From Streptomyces cyaneochromogenes (GTDB lineage: Bacteria; Actinomycetota; Actinomycetes; Streptomycetales; Streptomycetaceae): a stretch of 64,000 bases of DNA. Location of the stretch: the NCBI RefSeq assembly GCF_003963535.1, contig NZ_CP034539.1, positions 7,626,001 through 7,690,000 on the forward strand, written 5' to 3'. Both the position numbers and the translations under genes were made by a program. The notes beneath the pieces are model-generated. The model worked only from the letters and a program-made list of their open reading frames with translations, did not search any database and was not told the origin of the DNA. Of the stretch, positions 24,299-32,890 are shown one piece after another; position 1 is the first letter of the stretch, and the number at the start of each line of letters is the position of its first letter.

Positions 24299-27200
24299 TC
24301 AGTAGACGTCCCGCACATACCGCTTCGCCGCCGCCAGCTGCTTCACGTACGCCGACGCCTCGGCCTCCGCCAGCCCGCCGTGTGTGACCGCGATGTCACG
24401 GAGCGCCTGGTCCACGTCCTTGGCCATGCGTGAGGCGTCGCCGCAGACGTAGAAGTGGGCGCCGTCCTGGAGCCAGCGCCACAGCTCGGGGGCGTGTTCG
24501 CGCATCCGGTCCTGGACGTACACCTTGTTGCGCTGGTCGCGGGAGAAGGCGGTGTCGAGGCGGGCGAGGGTGCCCTCGTCGCGCAGGGCGGTCAGCTCGT
24601 CCTCGTAGTAGAAGTCGCTGGCGCGGTGCTGCTCGCCGAAGAACAGCCAGTTGGGGGCCTTGTGCCCGAGTGCGTGCCGTTCCTGGAGGAAGCCGACGAA
24701 CGGTGCGACACCGGTTCCCGGGCCGACCATCACCATCGGTGTCGAGGAGTCCGCGGGCGGCCGGAAGTGAGGGGAGCGCTGTACGAAGACCGGCACCTCG
24801 GTGTCCGGCTCGGCGTCGGCGAGGAACGGTGAGCAGACGCCGCCACGCGGCCGGCCGTGCAGGTTCTCGTACCGCACGACGGAGACCGTCAACGAGACGC
24901 TGCGCGGATCGACGAGCGGGCTGGACGATATGGAGTACAGCCGCGGCTGGAGCTTCTTCAGCACCCCGGCCCACTCCGCGGCGCCCGCCCGCACCGGGTG
25001 CTCGGCGATGACATCCACGGCCTGTCGCCCCCAGCTCCACTGCGCCAGGCCGTCCTTGTTGTCCGGCCGCAGCAGCCGACGCAACTCCCGGTCGTCGCGG
25101 ACGCGTTCGGCGACGAAACGGAGCAGATCCGGGGTGATCTTCGTGATGTCGAGATGCCGGCGAAGGGCCTCGGCGAAGGGAACCTCGCCGACGCCGGCCA
25201 GTTCCACCTCGGTCGACCCGTCCACGCCGGTCACCGCCAGCCATTCCGCCACCAGCGCGGGCGAGTTGACCGGCCGCACACCGAGCGCGTCGCCCGCCTC
25301 GTACGCCAGCGAGGTACCGCTCGTGTCGAAGGTGAAGCGCCGCACCTCCTTGCCGGCGCCGGGCAGGCTCAGCAGCCGGTTGCCGACGAGGCGGGCGGTG
25401 GCGGGGGCAGGCCCGGCGGGAGTCGCAGCACTTGCCTTCGGCTTCTCGACCGGCTTCGGGAGCGCGGGCGCTTGCGTGCCGCCCAGTGCCGTGAGGACCT
25501 GGTCGAGCCACGCCCCGGCGGTCGGCTCGTAGTCCGGTTCGCAGTCCGTACGCGGCGCGAGGCGCACCCCGCCCAGTTCGCCCAGCCGTGCGTCGAGCCG
25601 ACGCCCGTGCCCGCAGAAGTCGTCGTACGAGGAGTCGCCGAAGGCGAGCACGGCGTACCGCACCCCGTCCAGCCGTGGAGCCCCGGCGTCGGACAGCGTG
25701 TCCCAGAAGCCCGCCCCGTTGTCGGGCGCGTCACCGTCGCCGAACGTGCTGGTGATGAAGAGGAGGTCGGCCGCGCGGGCGAGAGCGCGGACATCGGCCT
25801 GGTCCATGTCGACCACGGTGGCCCGGTGCCCCGCCGCACCCAACCGCTCGGCGGTGGCGGTGGCGAACCCCTCGGCGTTGCCGGTCTGCGAGGCCCACAG
25901 CACGACGACCTCACGGCCGTCCCGCGTGACCGGTTCCGCCGCCGTCCGCGAGTACATCCCGGCGAGCACGCCGTTGACCCACATCGCGTGCTCGGGGCTG
26001 AAGGGCGCGTCCGGTGGCAGGACAGGGATGCCGGGCGCGCCGCGGTGGATTCCGGCGAGGAAGCCGGTCAGATACAGGCGTTCCTGGGCGGTCAGCACGG
26101 GCGGCGCAGTGGGTTCCAGGCCGAAGGGATCGGCCGAGCCGGGGGTGACGGCCGTGGGCCTCAGGGCTTCCACCGGCGCCTGCGGCACCGGAGCCGCCAC
26201 CCTGGTCAAGGACACCGCGCACACCTTGAACTCGGGCTGGAAGGAGATCGGGTCCACCGCGTCGCTCGTCACCGCGTTGACGCTCAGATACTCCCCGAAC
26301 AGGTCGTTCCAGTGGAACGGCGCGAAACAGCCCCCCGGCCGCACCCGATCCGTCACCACCGCCGGAAGCACCGCCCGCCCGCGCCGCGAGGCGACCTCCA
26401 CCCGGTCCCCGTCGGCGATCCCCAGCGCCCCCGCGTCCTCGGGATGCACCTCCACGAACGGCCCCGGGTTCAGCTTGTTGAGCTTGGCGACCCGCCCGGT
26501 CTTGGTCAGCGTGTGCCACTGGTGCTGGACCCGCCCGGTGTTCAGCACGAAGGGATAGTCGTCGTCCGGCATCTCGGCGGCCGGCATGTGCGGCCGCGCG
26601 TGGAAGACACCGCGCCCGCTCGCCGTCGGGAACCGCAGCCCGCCGTCCGCGTCGACGTACCGGATGGGATTGCGCTCCGGGCCGTCCAGGTCGGCGGCCG
26701 GCCACTGCACGGGCGTGTCCCGCAGCCGCTCGTACGTCACCCCGCGCAGGTCCCAGCCGGTCACCGGGTTCCAGGCCCGCCGTATCTCCTCGAAGACGTC
26801 CTCGGCACTGTCGTACGAGAACCCCTTCTCGTACCCCATCGCACAGGCGACGGCCGCGATGATCCGCCAGTCCGCCATCGCCTCGCCCGGCGGGTCGGCC
26901 ACCGGCGCGGTCAGCGTGAGATTGCGCTCGCTGTTGACGAAGACGCCCTCGCCCTCGGTCCACATGGCACCGGGCAGCACCACATCGGCGTAGGCGTTGG
27001 TCTCGGTCTCGCCGAAGACGTCCTGCGTGACGACGAACTCGGCGGCCTCAAGACCCTCGATGACCGTACGGCGATTGGCGACCGAGGCGACGGGGTTGGT
27101 GCAGATGATCCAGCAGGCCTTGATCTCGCCGTCGGCCATCTTCTGGAACATCTCGACGGTGCCCTTGCCGACCCCGTCGGCGCGCAGGGTGCCCTGCGGC

Positions 27201-28336
27201 AGCTCCCACAGCTCCTCGACGAAGGCCCGCTCGGCGTCGACGGCGACCGACCGCTGCCCCGGCAGCCCCGGCCCCATGTACCCCATCTCCCGCCCGCCCA
27301 TCGCGTTGGGCTGCCCGGTGAGGGAGAAGGGACCGGAGCCCGGACGGCAGATGGCCCCCGTGGCCAGATGCAGGTTGACCAGGGCGTTCGTGTTCCAGGT
27401 GCCGTGCGTGGACTGGTTGAGCCCCATCGTCCAGCAGCTCATCCACTCGCCCGCCTCGCCGATCAGCCGGGCGGCGCTGCGCAGGTCCCTCTCGGCGATC
27501 CCCGTGACCTGTGCGACGGCGGTCGGCGCGTAGTCGGCGAGGAACTCGGGCATCGCCTCCCAGCCCTCGGTGTGGGCGGCGATGAACGCGGGGTCGGTGT
27601 GGCCGTTCTCCACGAGCAGATGCAGCAGGCCGTTCAGGAGAGCGAGGTCCGTGCCCGGCTTGACCTGCAGGAACAGATCGGCCTTGGCGGCGGTCGCGGT
27701 GCGTCGCGGGTCGACCACGATGAGCTTCGCGCCCGCCTTGACCCGCTCCATCATCCGCAGGAAGAGGATGGGGTGGCAGTCGGCCATGTTCGAGCCGATG
27801 ACCAGGAAGACATCGGCCTTCTCGAAGTCGTCGTACGACCCGGGCGGCCCGTCCGCGCCGAGCGACAGCTTGTAGCCCATGCCCGCGCTCGCCATGCACA
27901 GCCGCGAGTTCGACTCGATCTGGTTCGTCCGCACGAACCCCTTGGCCAGCTTGTTGGACAGGTACTGCGCCTCCAGGCTCATCTGCCCGGAGACATAGAA
28001 GGCGACCGCGTCCGGCCCGTGTTCGTCGATGATCGCGCGCAGCCGGCGGGCGGTCTCGGCGATGGCGTCGGCCATGGGGGAGGGCACCGGCTCCTCTCCC
28101 CGGTCGTCCCTGACCAGCGCGTTGGTCAGCCGGCCGGGCGCGGCCAGCATCTCGGCCGTCGTCGCGCCCTTCGTGCACAGCCGGCCCGCGTTCGCCGGGT
28201 GCGCCTTGTCGCCGGAGGCCTTCAGAACCGTCCGCCGTCCGTCGGGCCCCGTCCCGACGTCCAGCAGGATTCCGCAGCCGACCCCGCAGTACGTGCAGAC
28301 CGTCCGGACCTGAGTCGTGGAGGTGGTCTCGGTCAC
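24299..28336 (-). CDS. Single-chain assimilatory nitrate reductase with CysJ-like flavoprotein module
   Basis: A 1345-aa fusion from GTG 28336 (site GGAGAAGGG). The N-terminal half (about 1-690) is a molybdopterin oxidoreductase. It has the 4Fe-4S ligands CTYCGVGC plus GRLCTKG, ESNSRLCMASAG, and a C-terminal molydopterin-binding domain (HWNDLFGEYLSVNAVTSDAV). A linker with a Q-E-R-L-Y-L-T-G-F stretch precedes a flavodoxin domain (LWASQTGNAEGFATATAERL, about residue 810) and a CPR-type FAD/NADPH reductase. The reductase shows RLYSISSSP near 1132 and GPGTGVAPFVGFLQ near 1200, ending YVRDVY. It would reduce nitrate to nitrite with NADPH in one polypeptide. A GlnR-like box lies upstream. Confidence 0.92.
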   Translation of the reverse strand: MTETTSTTQVRTVCTYCGVGCGILLDVGTGPDGRRTVLKASGDKAHPANAGRLCTKGATTAEMLAAPGRLTNALVRDDRGEEPVPSPMADAIAETARRLRAIIDEHGPDAVAFYVSGQMSLEAQYLSNKLAKGFVRTNQIESNSRLCMASAGMGYKLSLGADGPPGSYDDFEKADVFLVIGSNMADCHPILFLRMMERVKAGAKLIVVDPRRTATAAKADLFLQVKPGTDLALLNGLLHLLVENGHTDPAFIAAHTEGWEAMPEFLADYAPTAVAQVTGIAERDLRSAARLIGEAGEWMSCWTMGLNQSTHGTWNTNALVNLHLATGAICRPGSGPFSLTGQPNAMGGREMGYMGPGLPGQRSVAVDAERAFVEELWELPQGTLRADGVGKGTVEMFQKMADGEIKACWIICTNPVASVANRRTVIEGLEAAEFVVTQDVFGETETNAYADVVLPGAMWTEGEGVFVNSERNLTLTAPVADPPGEAMADWRIIAAVACAMGYEKGFSYDSAEDVFEEIRRAWNPVTGWDLRGVTYERLRDTPVQWPAADLDGPERNPIRYVDADGGLRFPTASGRGVFHARPHMPAAEMPDDDYPFVLNTGRVQHQWHTLTKTGRVAKLNKLNPGPFVEVHPEDAGALGIADGDRVEVASRRGRAVLPAVVTDRVRPGGCFAPFHWNDLFGEYLSVNAVTSDAVDPISFQPEFKVCAVSLTRVAAPVPQAPVEALRPTAVTPGSADPFGLEPTAPPVLTAQERLYLTGFLAGIHRGAPGIPVLPPDAPFSPEHAMWVNGVLAGMYSRTAAEPVTRDGREVVVLWASQTGNAEGFATATAERLGAAGHRATVVDMDQADVRALARAADLLFITSTFGDGDAPDNGAGFWDTLSDAGAPRLDGVRYAVLAFGDSSYDDFCGHGRRLDARLGELGGVRLAPRTDCEPDYEPTAGAWLDQVLTALGGTQAPALPKPVEKPKASAATPAGPAPATARLVGNRLLSLPGAGKEVRRFTFDTSGTSLAYEAGDALGVRPVNSPALVAEWLAVTGVDGSTEVELAGVGEVPFAEALRRHLDITKITPDLLRFVAERVRDDRELRRLLRPDNKDGLAQWSWGRQAVDVIAEHPVRAGAAEWAGVLKKLQPRLYSISSSPLVDPRSVSLTVSVVRYENLHGRPRGGVCSPFLADAEPDTEVPVFVQRSPHFRPPADSSTPMVMVGPGTGVAPFVGFLQERHALGHKAPNWLFFGEQHRASDFYYEDELTALRDEGTLARLDTAFSRDQRNKVYVQDRMREHAPELWRWLQDGAHFYVCGDASRMAKDVDQALRDIAVTHGGLAEAEASAYVKQLAAAKRYVRDVY

Positions 28337-28388
28337 GTGCTGCCCTTCTCCGGTGGTCGGGGTGATGCGTAGAGCGTACGAATTGCCC

Positions 28389-28427
28389 GTTACGTCGATG
28401 TCACATCGCTTGATCATGAGGAGTTAC
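28389..28427 (-). promoter_or_regulatory. GlnR-like box upstream of the nitrate reductase
   Basis: GTTAC-gtcgat-GTCAC (28389-28404) fits the actinobacterial GlnR pattern gTnAc-N6-GnnAc on either strand. A further GTTAC at 28423-28427 sits 23 bp on. It lies 53-90 bp upstream of the GTG. Nitrogen control of nitrate assimilation by GlnR is established in Streptomyces; binding here is inference. Confidence 0.5.
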
Positions 28428-28568
28428 GTCGGCCACACAGCCGTCCGGAGCGCGATGTGAGGGGGGGGATGGCGGTCGCGCACCGTGTCGCTGTTGGGCC
28501 GAACGGGTGACTTGGCGTAAGAATTGGCAGGTGCAGGAAATGAAGGCGAGTCAGGGCGGGGGGAGCCG

Positions 28569-28958
28569 GTGAACAGCCACGACGTCACCGATGAACAGTG
28601 GGAGGGGCTCGCCCAGGTCGTGCCGTTGCGCGGCCGTGACGCCTGGCCGTCCGCGGTGGACCACCGAGTGCCCCCGGAGGCGGTGACGGAGCCGCGACGG
28701 CGGTTCGTCGTCCTGCGGGTCAACGTGTTCGCGGACGCCCGCGACGTCGCCGAGACGCTCATGGCGGGAATCCCGGTGCTGCTGGATCTGACGGGGGCGG
28801 AGACCGAGGTCGCGAAGCGGGTCCTGGACTTCAGCACAGGCGTCGTATTCGGCCTGGGTAGTGGGATGCATCGGGTGGATCGGAACGTGTTTCTGCTGAC
28901 GCCGCCCGGGACCGAGGTGAGCGGGCTGATGGAGGGGGCGGGGGTGCCGGGTACGTGA
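28569..28958 (+). CDS. SepF-like cell-division protein
   Basis: A 129-aa SepF-domain protein from GTG 28569 (GGGGGGAGCCG upstream). The core VNVFADARDVAETLMAGIPV, LLDLTGAETEVAKRVLDFS and GVVFGLGSGMHRVDRNVFLL matches SepF strand-helix order, including the FGLGSGMHRV... FLLTP signature. It is not in the dcw cluster (no ftsZ, ylmD or divIVA here), so it is probably one of the extra Streptomyces SepF-like proteins (SflA/SflB type) that modulate Z-ring or tip behaviour. It lacks the N-terminal membrane-targeting amphipathic helix typical of canonical SepF. Confidence 0.85.
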   Translation: MNSHDVTDEQWEGLAQVVPLRGRDAWPSAVDHRVPPEAVTEPRRRFVVLRVNVFADARDVAETLMAGIPVLLDLTGAETEVAKRVLDFSTGVVFGLGSGMHRVDRNVFLLTPPGTEVSGLMEGAGVPGT

Positions 28959-29045
28959 GGCGGCCCGGCCGGGCGGTCCCTCGATCGTAGGAAGGGCCTC
29001 GGGGTGGAACGGTTCGTCTGACGGCGCGGGACCTACGGTCCGGGA

Positions 29046-30296
29046 ATGGCCGTGTCATCTGCGTCTGGTGCCGTTTCCGTGCCGTCCCAGGGAGGCCGTG
29101 CGGGTTCCCCGCCGCCTCGGGAGGGTCGTGCGGGTTCCCCGCCCTCGCCGGAACGCCCTCGGTGCGAGCCGTCCGCGGCCCGCTCCGATCGGTCCTACCT
29201 CACCGAGCTGCGGCTGTCGGCGTTCGCCGGGCATCGGCGGGCGGCGTTTGCGCTGGGGCCGTTCACGCTCTTCGCCGGGCCGAGCGGGTGCGGGAAGTCG
29301 ACCGCTCTGCGGGCGTACGAGGCGCTGGCGCGGCTCGCCGGCGGTGCCGGGGTCGGTGAGGCGTTCCCCGATCCGCTGGCCTGTGTGCCCGAACGGGCCC
29401 GGCCCGATGCCCAACGCAGGCGGGGCTTCCGAATCGGCTGCACCGCCGACGGTCCCGAGGGGCCGGTACGGCTCGACGTCGCCGTGCAGGCCGAGCCCGG
29501 ACTGCGCATCGTGGGCGAGCGGTTGAGCGCGGACGGCGTGGTGCTGCTGGAGACGGCCCTGCGCGATCCGAGCAGGCCCTGGGTGCAGGCCGCCTGGCAC
29601 ACGGCGGGTCAGTCGCCGGTGACCCGGGCGCCCTTACCCGACGACCGGCTCGGCACGGCACTGCTGCCGCTGCGGGTCGCGGGCAAGACCGACGGGCAGC
29701 GCCGGGTGCTCGCCGCCGCGGAGCAGATGGTGGTGGCGTTACGGTCGGTCTTCGCCTGTGACCCACGGCCCGACCGGATGCGGGCTCGGATGCCGGCCGG
29801 GTCCGGTCGCCTCCACGGTGGCTGCGACAACCTCGCCGATGTGCTGCGGCGGACCCGGATCGAGTGCGGGCGGCGGCATGCGCAGTTCGTCGCCGCGGTG
29901 CGGGCGGGCTGCGCCGGGCCGGTGGCGGACGCGGTCGCGGAGGTGATGGACGACGGGACGGTGCGGGCGGTGCTCGACCGCGGGGACGGGATCCGGACGG
30001 AGTTCGGTCGGCTGGGCGACGGTGAGCTGCGGTATCTCGCGCTGTCGCTGGTGCTGCTGACCGGACCCGGGGTGCTGGAGGTCGACCCGGTCGGTGAGGT
30101 GCCGCAGGCCATGCAGACGTTGACCGTGCTGGCCGACGGGTTCGATCGGGGGCTGGATCCCGGGCAGCGCGGGGAAGTCGTGCGGCTGGCGGCGCGGATG
30201 TGCGAGCGCGGGCACATCCGGGTGGTCGGGGCGGTGAGCGACGCCTCGGGGGTGGCGGGAGCGGATGGAGTGACGGTGGTACACCTGGAGCCGTGA
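29046..30296 (+). CDS. SMC/RecF-like AAA ATPase
   Basis: A 416-aa ATPase. The first 50 residues are low-complexity and partly duplicated (RAGSPPPREG / RAGSPPSPER). The fold starts LTELRLSAFAGHRRAAFALG, followed by a Walker A GPSGCGKST (about residues 79-87). A Q-loop-like region and a C-terminal signature LGDGELRYLALSLVLL with acidic LEVDPVGEVPQAMQ (degenerate Walker B/D loop) follow. This is the OLD/RecF-like AAA_21 type of stand-alone ATPase. It overlaps the following MazG-like gene by 4 bp, so the two are cotranslated. The function is unknown; OLD-like ATPases occur in DNA repair and phage defence. Confidence 0.8.
   Translation: MAVSSASGAVSVPSQGGRAGSPPPREGRAGSPPSPERPRCEPSAARSDRSYLTELRLSAFAGHRRAAFALGPFTLFAGPSGCGKSTALRAYEALARLAGGAGVGEAFPDPLACVPERARPDAQRRRGFRIGCTADGPEGPVRLDVAVQAEPGLRIVGERLSADGVVLLETALRDPSRPWVQAAWHTAGQSPVTRAPLPDDRLGTALLPLRVAGKTDGQRRVLAAAEQMVVALRSVFACDPRPDRMRARMPAGSGRLHGGCDNLADVLRRTRIECGRRHAQFVAAVRAGCAGPVADAVAEVMDDGTVRAVLDRGDGIRTEFGRLGDGELRYLALSLVLLTGPGVLEVDPVGEVPQAMQTLTVLADGFDRGLDPGQRGEVVRLAARMCERGHIRVVGAVSDASGVAGADGVTVVHLEP
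29097..29143. repeat. 17-bp direct repeat in the ATPase 5' end
   Basis: CGTGCGGGTTCCCCGCC occurs at 29097-29113 and again at 29127-29143, encoding the duplicated RAGSPP peptide. This suggests recent in-frame duplication in a disordered N-terminus. Confidence 0.85.
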
Positions 30297-30619
30297 CCGA
30301 ACCTCTTGATGTGGCCAAGCTGCAGCGCAGGCTGGCCGAGTTCGCCGCCGCGCGCAACTGGCAGCCGTATCACACGCCGAAGAACCTCGTCGCGGCGCTC
30401 AGCGTCGAGGCGTCCGAACTGGTCGAGATCTTCCAGTGGTTGACGCCGGAGGAGTCGGCGCGGGTCATGGCCGACGCGCAGACCGCGGAGCGGGTGACGG
30501 ACGAGGTCGCGGACGTGCTGGCGTATCTGCTGCAGCTGTGCGAGGTGCTCGGGATCGATCCGCTGGCGGCGCTGGACGCGAAGATCGACCGGAACGAGCG
30601 GAGGTTTCCGGCGCCGTAG
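30293..30619 (+). CDS. MazG-like nucleotide pyrophosphohydrolase
   Basis: A 108-aa all-alpha NTP pyrophosphohydrolase. The dimeric dCTPase/iMazG pattern is clear: LQRRLAEFAAARNWQPYHTP, KNLVAALSVEASELVEIFQW (metal-binding E-x-x-E) and VTDEVADVLAYLLQLCEVLG (second E-x-x-D). It would hydrolyse house-cleaning or modified (d)NTPs to NMP and PPi. The GTG start at 30293 overlaps the ATPase stop (GTGA), so the products are stoichiometrically linked. The longer open frame upstream is out of register with the family. Confidence 0.9.
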   Translation: MTEPLDVAKLQRRLAEFAAARNWQPYHTPKNLVAALSVEASELVEIFQWLTPEESARVMADAQTAERVTDEVADVLAYLLQLCEVLGIDPLAALDAKIDRNERRFPAP

Positions 30620-30647
30620 GGGGTGCGGGGAAGCGGCTCGGTCCGAT

Positions 30648-30689
30648 GCGGGCGGGGCTCCGTCGGACGCGGGCGGGGCTCCGTCGGAC
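30648..30689. repeat. 21-bp direct repeat, two copies
   Basis: The unit GCGGGCGGGGCTCCGTCGGA-C occurs twice back to back (30648-30668, 30669-30689) in the 249-bp gap after the MazG-like gene. Nothing else is recognised in 30620-30868 apart from A/T-rich sequence near 30720-30810, which may hold the promoter of the next gene. Confidence 0.8.
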
Positions 30690-30868
30690 GTGGGAAGGAT
30701 TCCATCCGCTTTCACTCTCCGTATCCGATTCGGCGTCCGTAGCTGAAAAGTTGTCCGCAGATTTCCGCCTTCCTCTGGCTTTTAGTCTCAGAGCCCTTCA
30801 CGCTGGGTAGTGAACAAGGGAGTTCGGGCGGACGCGTGGGCAGCGCGTCGGACAGACGGGGACAGCGG

Positions 30869-31339
30869 ATGGACGCGGTGCGACTCATCGTGACGAGCAG
30901 GCGTGCGCTGGCCGGTACCGGGGGCGTGCCGGAGACCATGACGGAGGTGTGGCAGGCGCAGGCCCTGGCCCAGGCGATAGGGAGCCGCCTGGCCGTCTTC
31001 GGCCCGCCTGAACTGCGCGGCGAGGCCCTGGGGTTGACGGAGCTGGCGGGGCGTGGCTGCGGGGTCCTGGACGCGCCGGACCTGGCGGAGGCGGACTTAC
31101 GCGCCGCCCAGCTCACGGAGCTGGGAGATGCGCGGCAGGCACTGATGCAGCTGGGGAGCCTGCTGGGGGAGGTGGGGATCGCCCTGGTGGGGATGGCCAG
31201 TGGGGCGGACGACGAGACGACGTACTGGCAGTGCATGGAGGCGATCGACGCCGCGGACGAGTCCCGGGACCGGGTGCTGGAGATGCTGCGAAGACTGGCG
31301 GACCGGGACCAGGTGCTGGCGGAGCGGGAGGCGGGGTAG
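30869..31339 (+). CDS. DUF6099-type protein, function unknown
   Basis: A 156-aa, mostly helical, soluble protein from ATG 30869 (MDAVRLIVTSRRALAG). It has the look of the Streptomyces-restricted DUF6099 family: VWQAQALAQAIGSRLAVFGP, LRAAQLTELGDARQALMQLG and a C-terminal YWQCMEAIDAADESRDRV. No catalytic motif is visible. A GTG at 30836 could add 11 residues. A short hairpin CCCTTC-ccgaa-GAAGGG (31367-31383) follows. Confidence 0.7.
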   Translation: MDAVRLIVTSRRALAGTGGVPETMTEVWQAQALAQAIGSRLAVFGPPELRGEALGLTELAGRGCGVLDAPDLAEADLRAAQLTELGDARQALMQLGSLLGEVGIALVGMASGADDETTYWQCMEAIDAADESRDRVLEMLRRLADRDQVLAEREAG

Positions 31340-31446
31340 GGGCTGAACGGCGGATAGGGGCCGGCACCCTTCCCGAAGAAGGGCGGCACCCCGTGGCGCC
31401 GGGCTGCGCGACCCACCCCCGCCCAGCCTCAGCGCGGAGTAATTCG

Positions 31447-31638
31447 TCAGCGACTCGAACTTCGGCCGGCCTCCCCGTCCTGCCGCGCGCCCACGCCGGA
31501 CCCTCCGGTCGCCTGCAGATCCGCGTCCAGGGCCGACAGGTCCGCGTTCAGCGCCGCCATCAGCTCCTCCATCTGCTGCAGCAGCCCCTTCTGCGGTCCG
31601 GCGCCACCGGTCTGCTGTGGTGCGAGTTCCTCGGACAT
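31447..31638 (-). CDS. Small 63-aa hypothetical protein
   Basis: A short acidic/Gln-rich protein with one amphipathic helix (GLLQQMEELMAALNADLSAL) and a disordered tail. ATG 31638 is preceded on the minus strand by GGCCGAGGAGGCCGTC, a strong Shine-Dalgarno sequence, which is the main reason to accept it. The helix could be a coiled-coil or peptide-like segment. No homology is recognised. Confidence 0.5.
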   Translation of the reverse strand: MSEELAPQQTGGAGPQKGLLQQMEELMAALNADLSALDADLQATGGSGVGARQDGEAGRSSSR

Positions 31639-31882
31639 GACGGCCTCCTCGGCCTTGGGCCCCCTGACAGAAGGTGGGCCGACACGGTGACGCTCCGGCG
31701 CTCAAGGGCCGGCGCGGGCGCCGGGCGGTCCGGCTCCGACCGAGCCAACGATCACCGTCGGGGGCGGTCACTGGCCCGGGCCAGGGGCGGCAACCGCGCG
31801 GGCGGAATTCACCCGACCGGGGACGACAGGCCCTGGGGGGACCGGTGCGGGCGACCGGTGCCACGGCGTGCAGGATGGAGGT

Positions 31883-32806
31883 ATGGATCTTCGCATCTTC
31901 ACCGAGCCCCAGCAGGGGGCCACCTACGACACCCTCCTCACCGTGGCGAAGGCCACCGAAGACCTGGGATTCGACGCGTTCTTCCGGTCGGACCACTACC
32001 TCAGGATGGGCTCCGGGGACGGCCTCCCCGGCCCCACCGACGCCTGGATCACGCTCGCCGGCCTCGCCCGCGAGACCAAGCGGATCCGCCTCGGCACCCT
32101 GATGACCGCCGGCACCTTCCGGCTGCCCGGCGTGCTCGCCATCCAGGTCGCGCAGGTCGACCGGATGTCCGGCGGCCGGGTCGAACTCGGCCTGGGCGCG
32201 GGCTGGTTCGAGGAGGAGCACAAGGCGTACGGCATCCCGTTCCCGAAGGAGAAGTTCGGCCGGCTGGAGGAGCAGCTCGCCATCGTCACGGGGCTGTGGG
32301 CCACCGAGGTCGGTCAGACCTTCGACTTCCACGGGACCTACTACGACCTCACCGACTCGCCCGCGCTGCCCAAGCCCGCCCAGGACCGGATCCCGGTCCT
32401 GATCGGCGGACACGGCGCCACCCGTACGCCCCGGCTCGCCGCCAGGTACGCCGACGAGTTCAACATGCCGTTCGCCTCGATCGAGGACAGCGAGCGGCAG
32501 TTCGGCCGGGTGCGGGCCGCCGCCGAGGAGGCCGGCCGCAAGGGCGACGAGCTCGTCTACTCCAACGCCCTCGTCGTCTGCGTCGGCAAGGACGACCAGG
32601 AGGTCGCCCGCCGTGCCGCCGCGATCGGGCGGGAGGTCGACGAGCTGAAGGTCAACGGGCTCGCCGGCTCCCCGGCCGAGGTCGTCGAGAAGATCGGCCG
32701 GTACCAGGAGATCGGCTCGCAGCGGCTCTACCTCCAGGTCCTCGACCTCGACGACCTGGACCACCTGGAGCTCATCTCCTCCCAGGTGCAGTCGCAGCTG
32801 TCGTAG
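31883..32806 (+). CDS. LLM-class F420-dependent oxidoreductase
   Basis: A 307-aa luciferase-like TIM-barrel enzyme. Recognisable blocks are ATEDLGFDAFFRSDHYLRM, TLMTAGTFRLPGVLAIQVAQ, SGGRVELGLGAGWFEEEHKA and IPVLIGGHGATRTPRLAARY. This is the actinobacterial TIGR03560-like F420 group that performs hydride transfer to diverse substrates. ATG 31883 follows GGATGGAGGT. It appears monocistronic and shares a hairpin terminator with the convergent methyltransferase gene. Confidence 0.9.
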   Translation: MDLRIFTEPQQGATYDTLLTVAKATEDLGFDAFFRSDHYLRMGSGDGLPGPTDAWITLAGLARETKRIRLGTLMTAGTFRLPGVLAIQVAQVDRMSGGRVELGLGAGWFEEEHKAYGIPFPKEKFGRLEEQLAIVTGLWATEVGQTFDFHGTYYDLTDSPALPKPAQDRIPVLIGGHGATRTPRLAARYADEFNMPFASIEDSERQFGRVRAAAEEAGRKGDELVYSNALVVCVGKDDQEVARRAAAIGREVDELKVNGLAGSPAEVVEKIGRYQEIGSQRLYLQVLDLDDLDHLELISSQVQSQLS

Positions 32807-32848
32807 CACCGGACCGGCCCCGACCGGTATGAGTGGTTCCCGCGTCAT

Positions 32849-32882
32849 CCGGCGGATCGGGCCGACGAGGACGATCCGCCGG
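32849..32882. terminator. Bidirectional terminator
   Basis: A perfect 11-bp inverted repeat CCGGCGGATCG / CGATCCGCCGG with a 12-nt loop lies in the 84-bp gap between convergent genes. Confidence 0.8.
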
Positions 32883-32890
32883 GTGCGTCG

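Noticed and set aside
24857..28372. Long plus-strand open frame (about 1171 codons) antisense to the nitrate reductase
   Set aside because: It is a shadow of the strongly biased minus-strand gene: no ribosome-binding site, low-complexity Arg/Gly/Pro composition, no domain. The minus strand carries unmistakable cofactor motifs.
32849..32882. Inverted repeat considered as an operator
   Set aside because: It lies between convergent gene ends, where a bidirectional terminator is the simpler reading.
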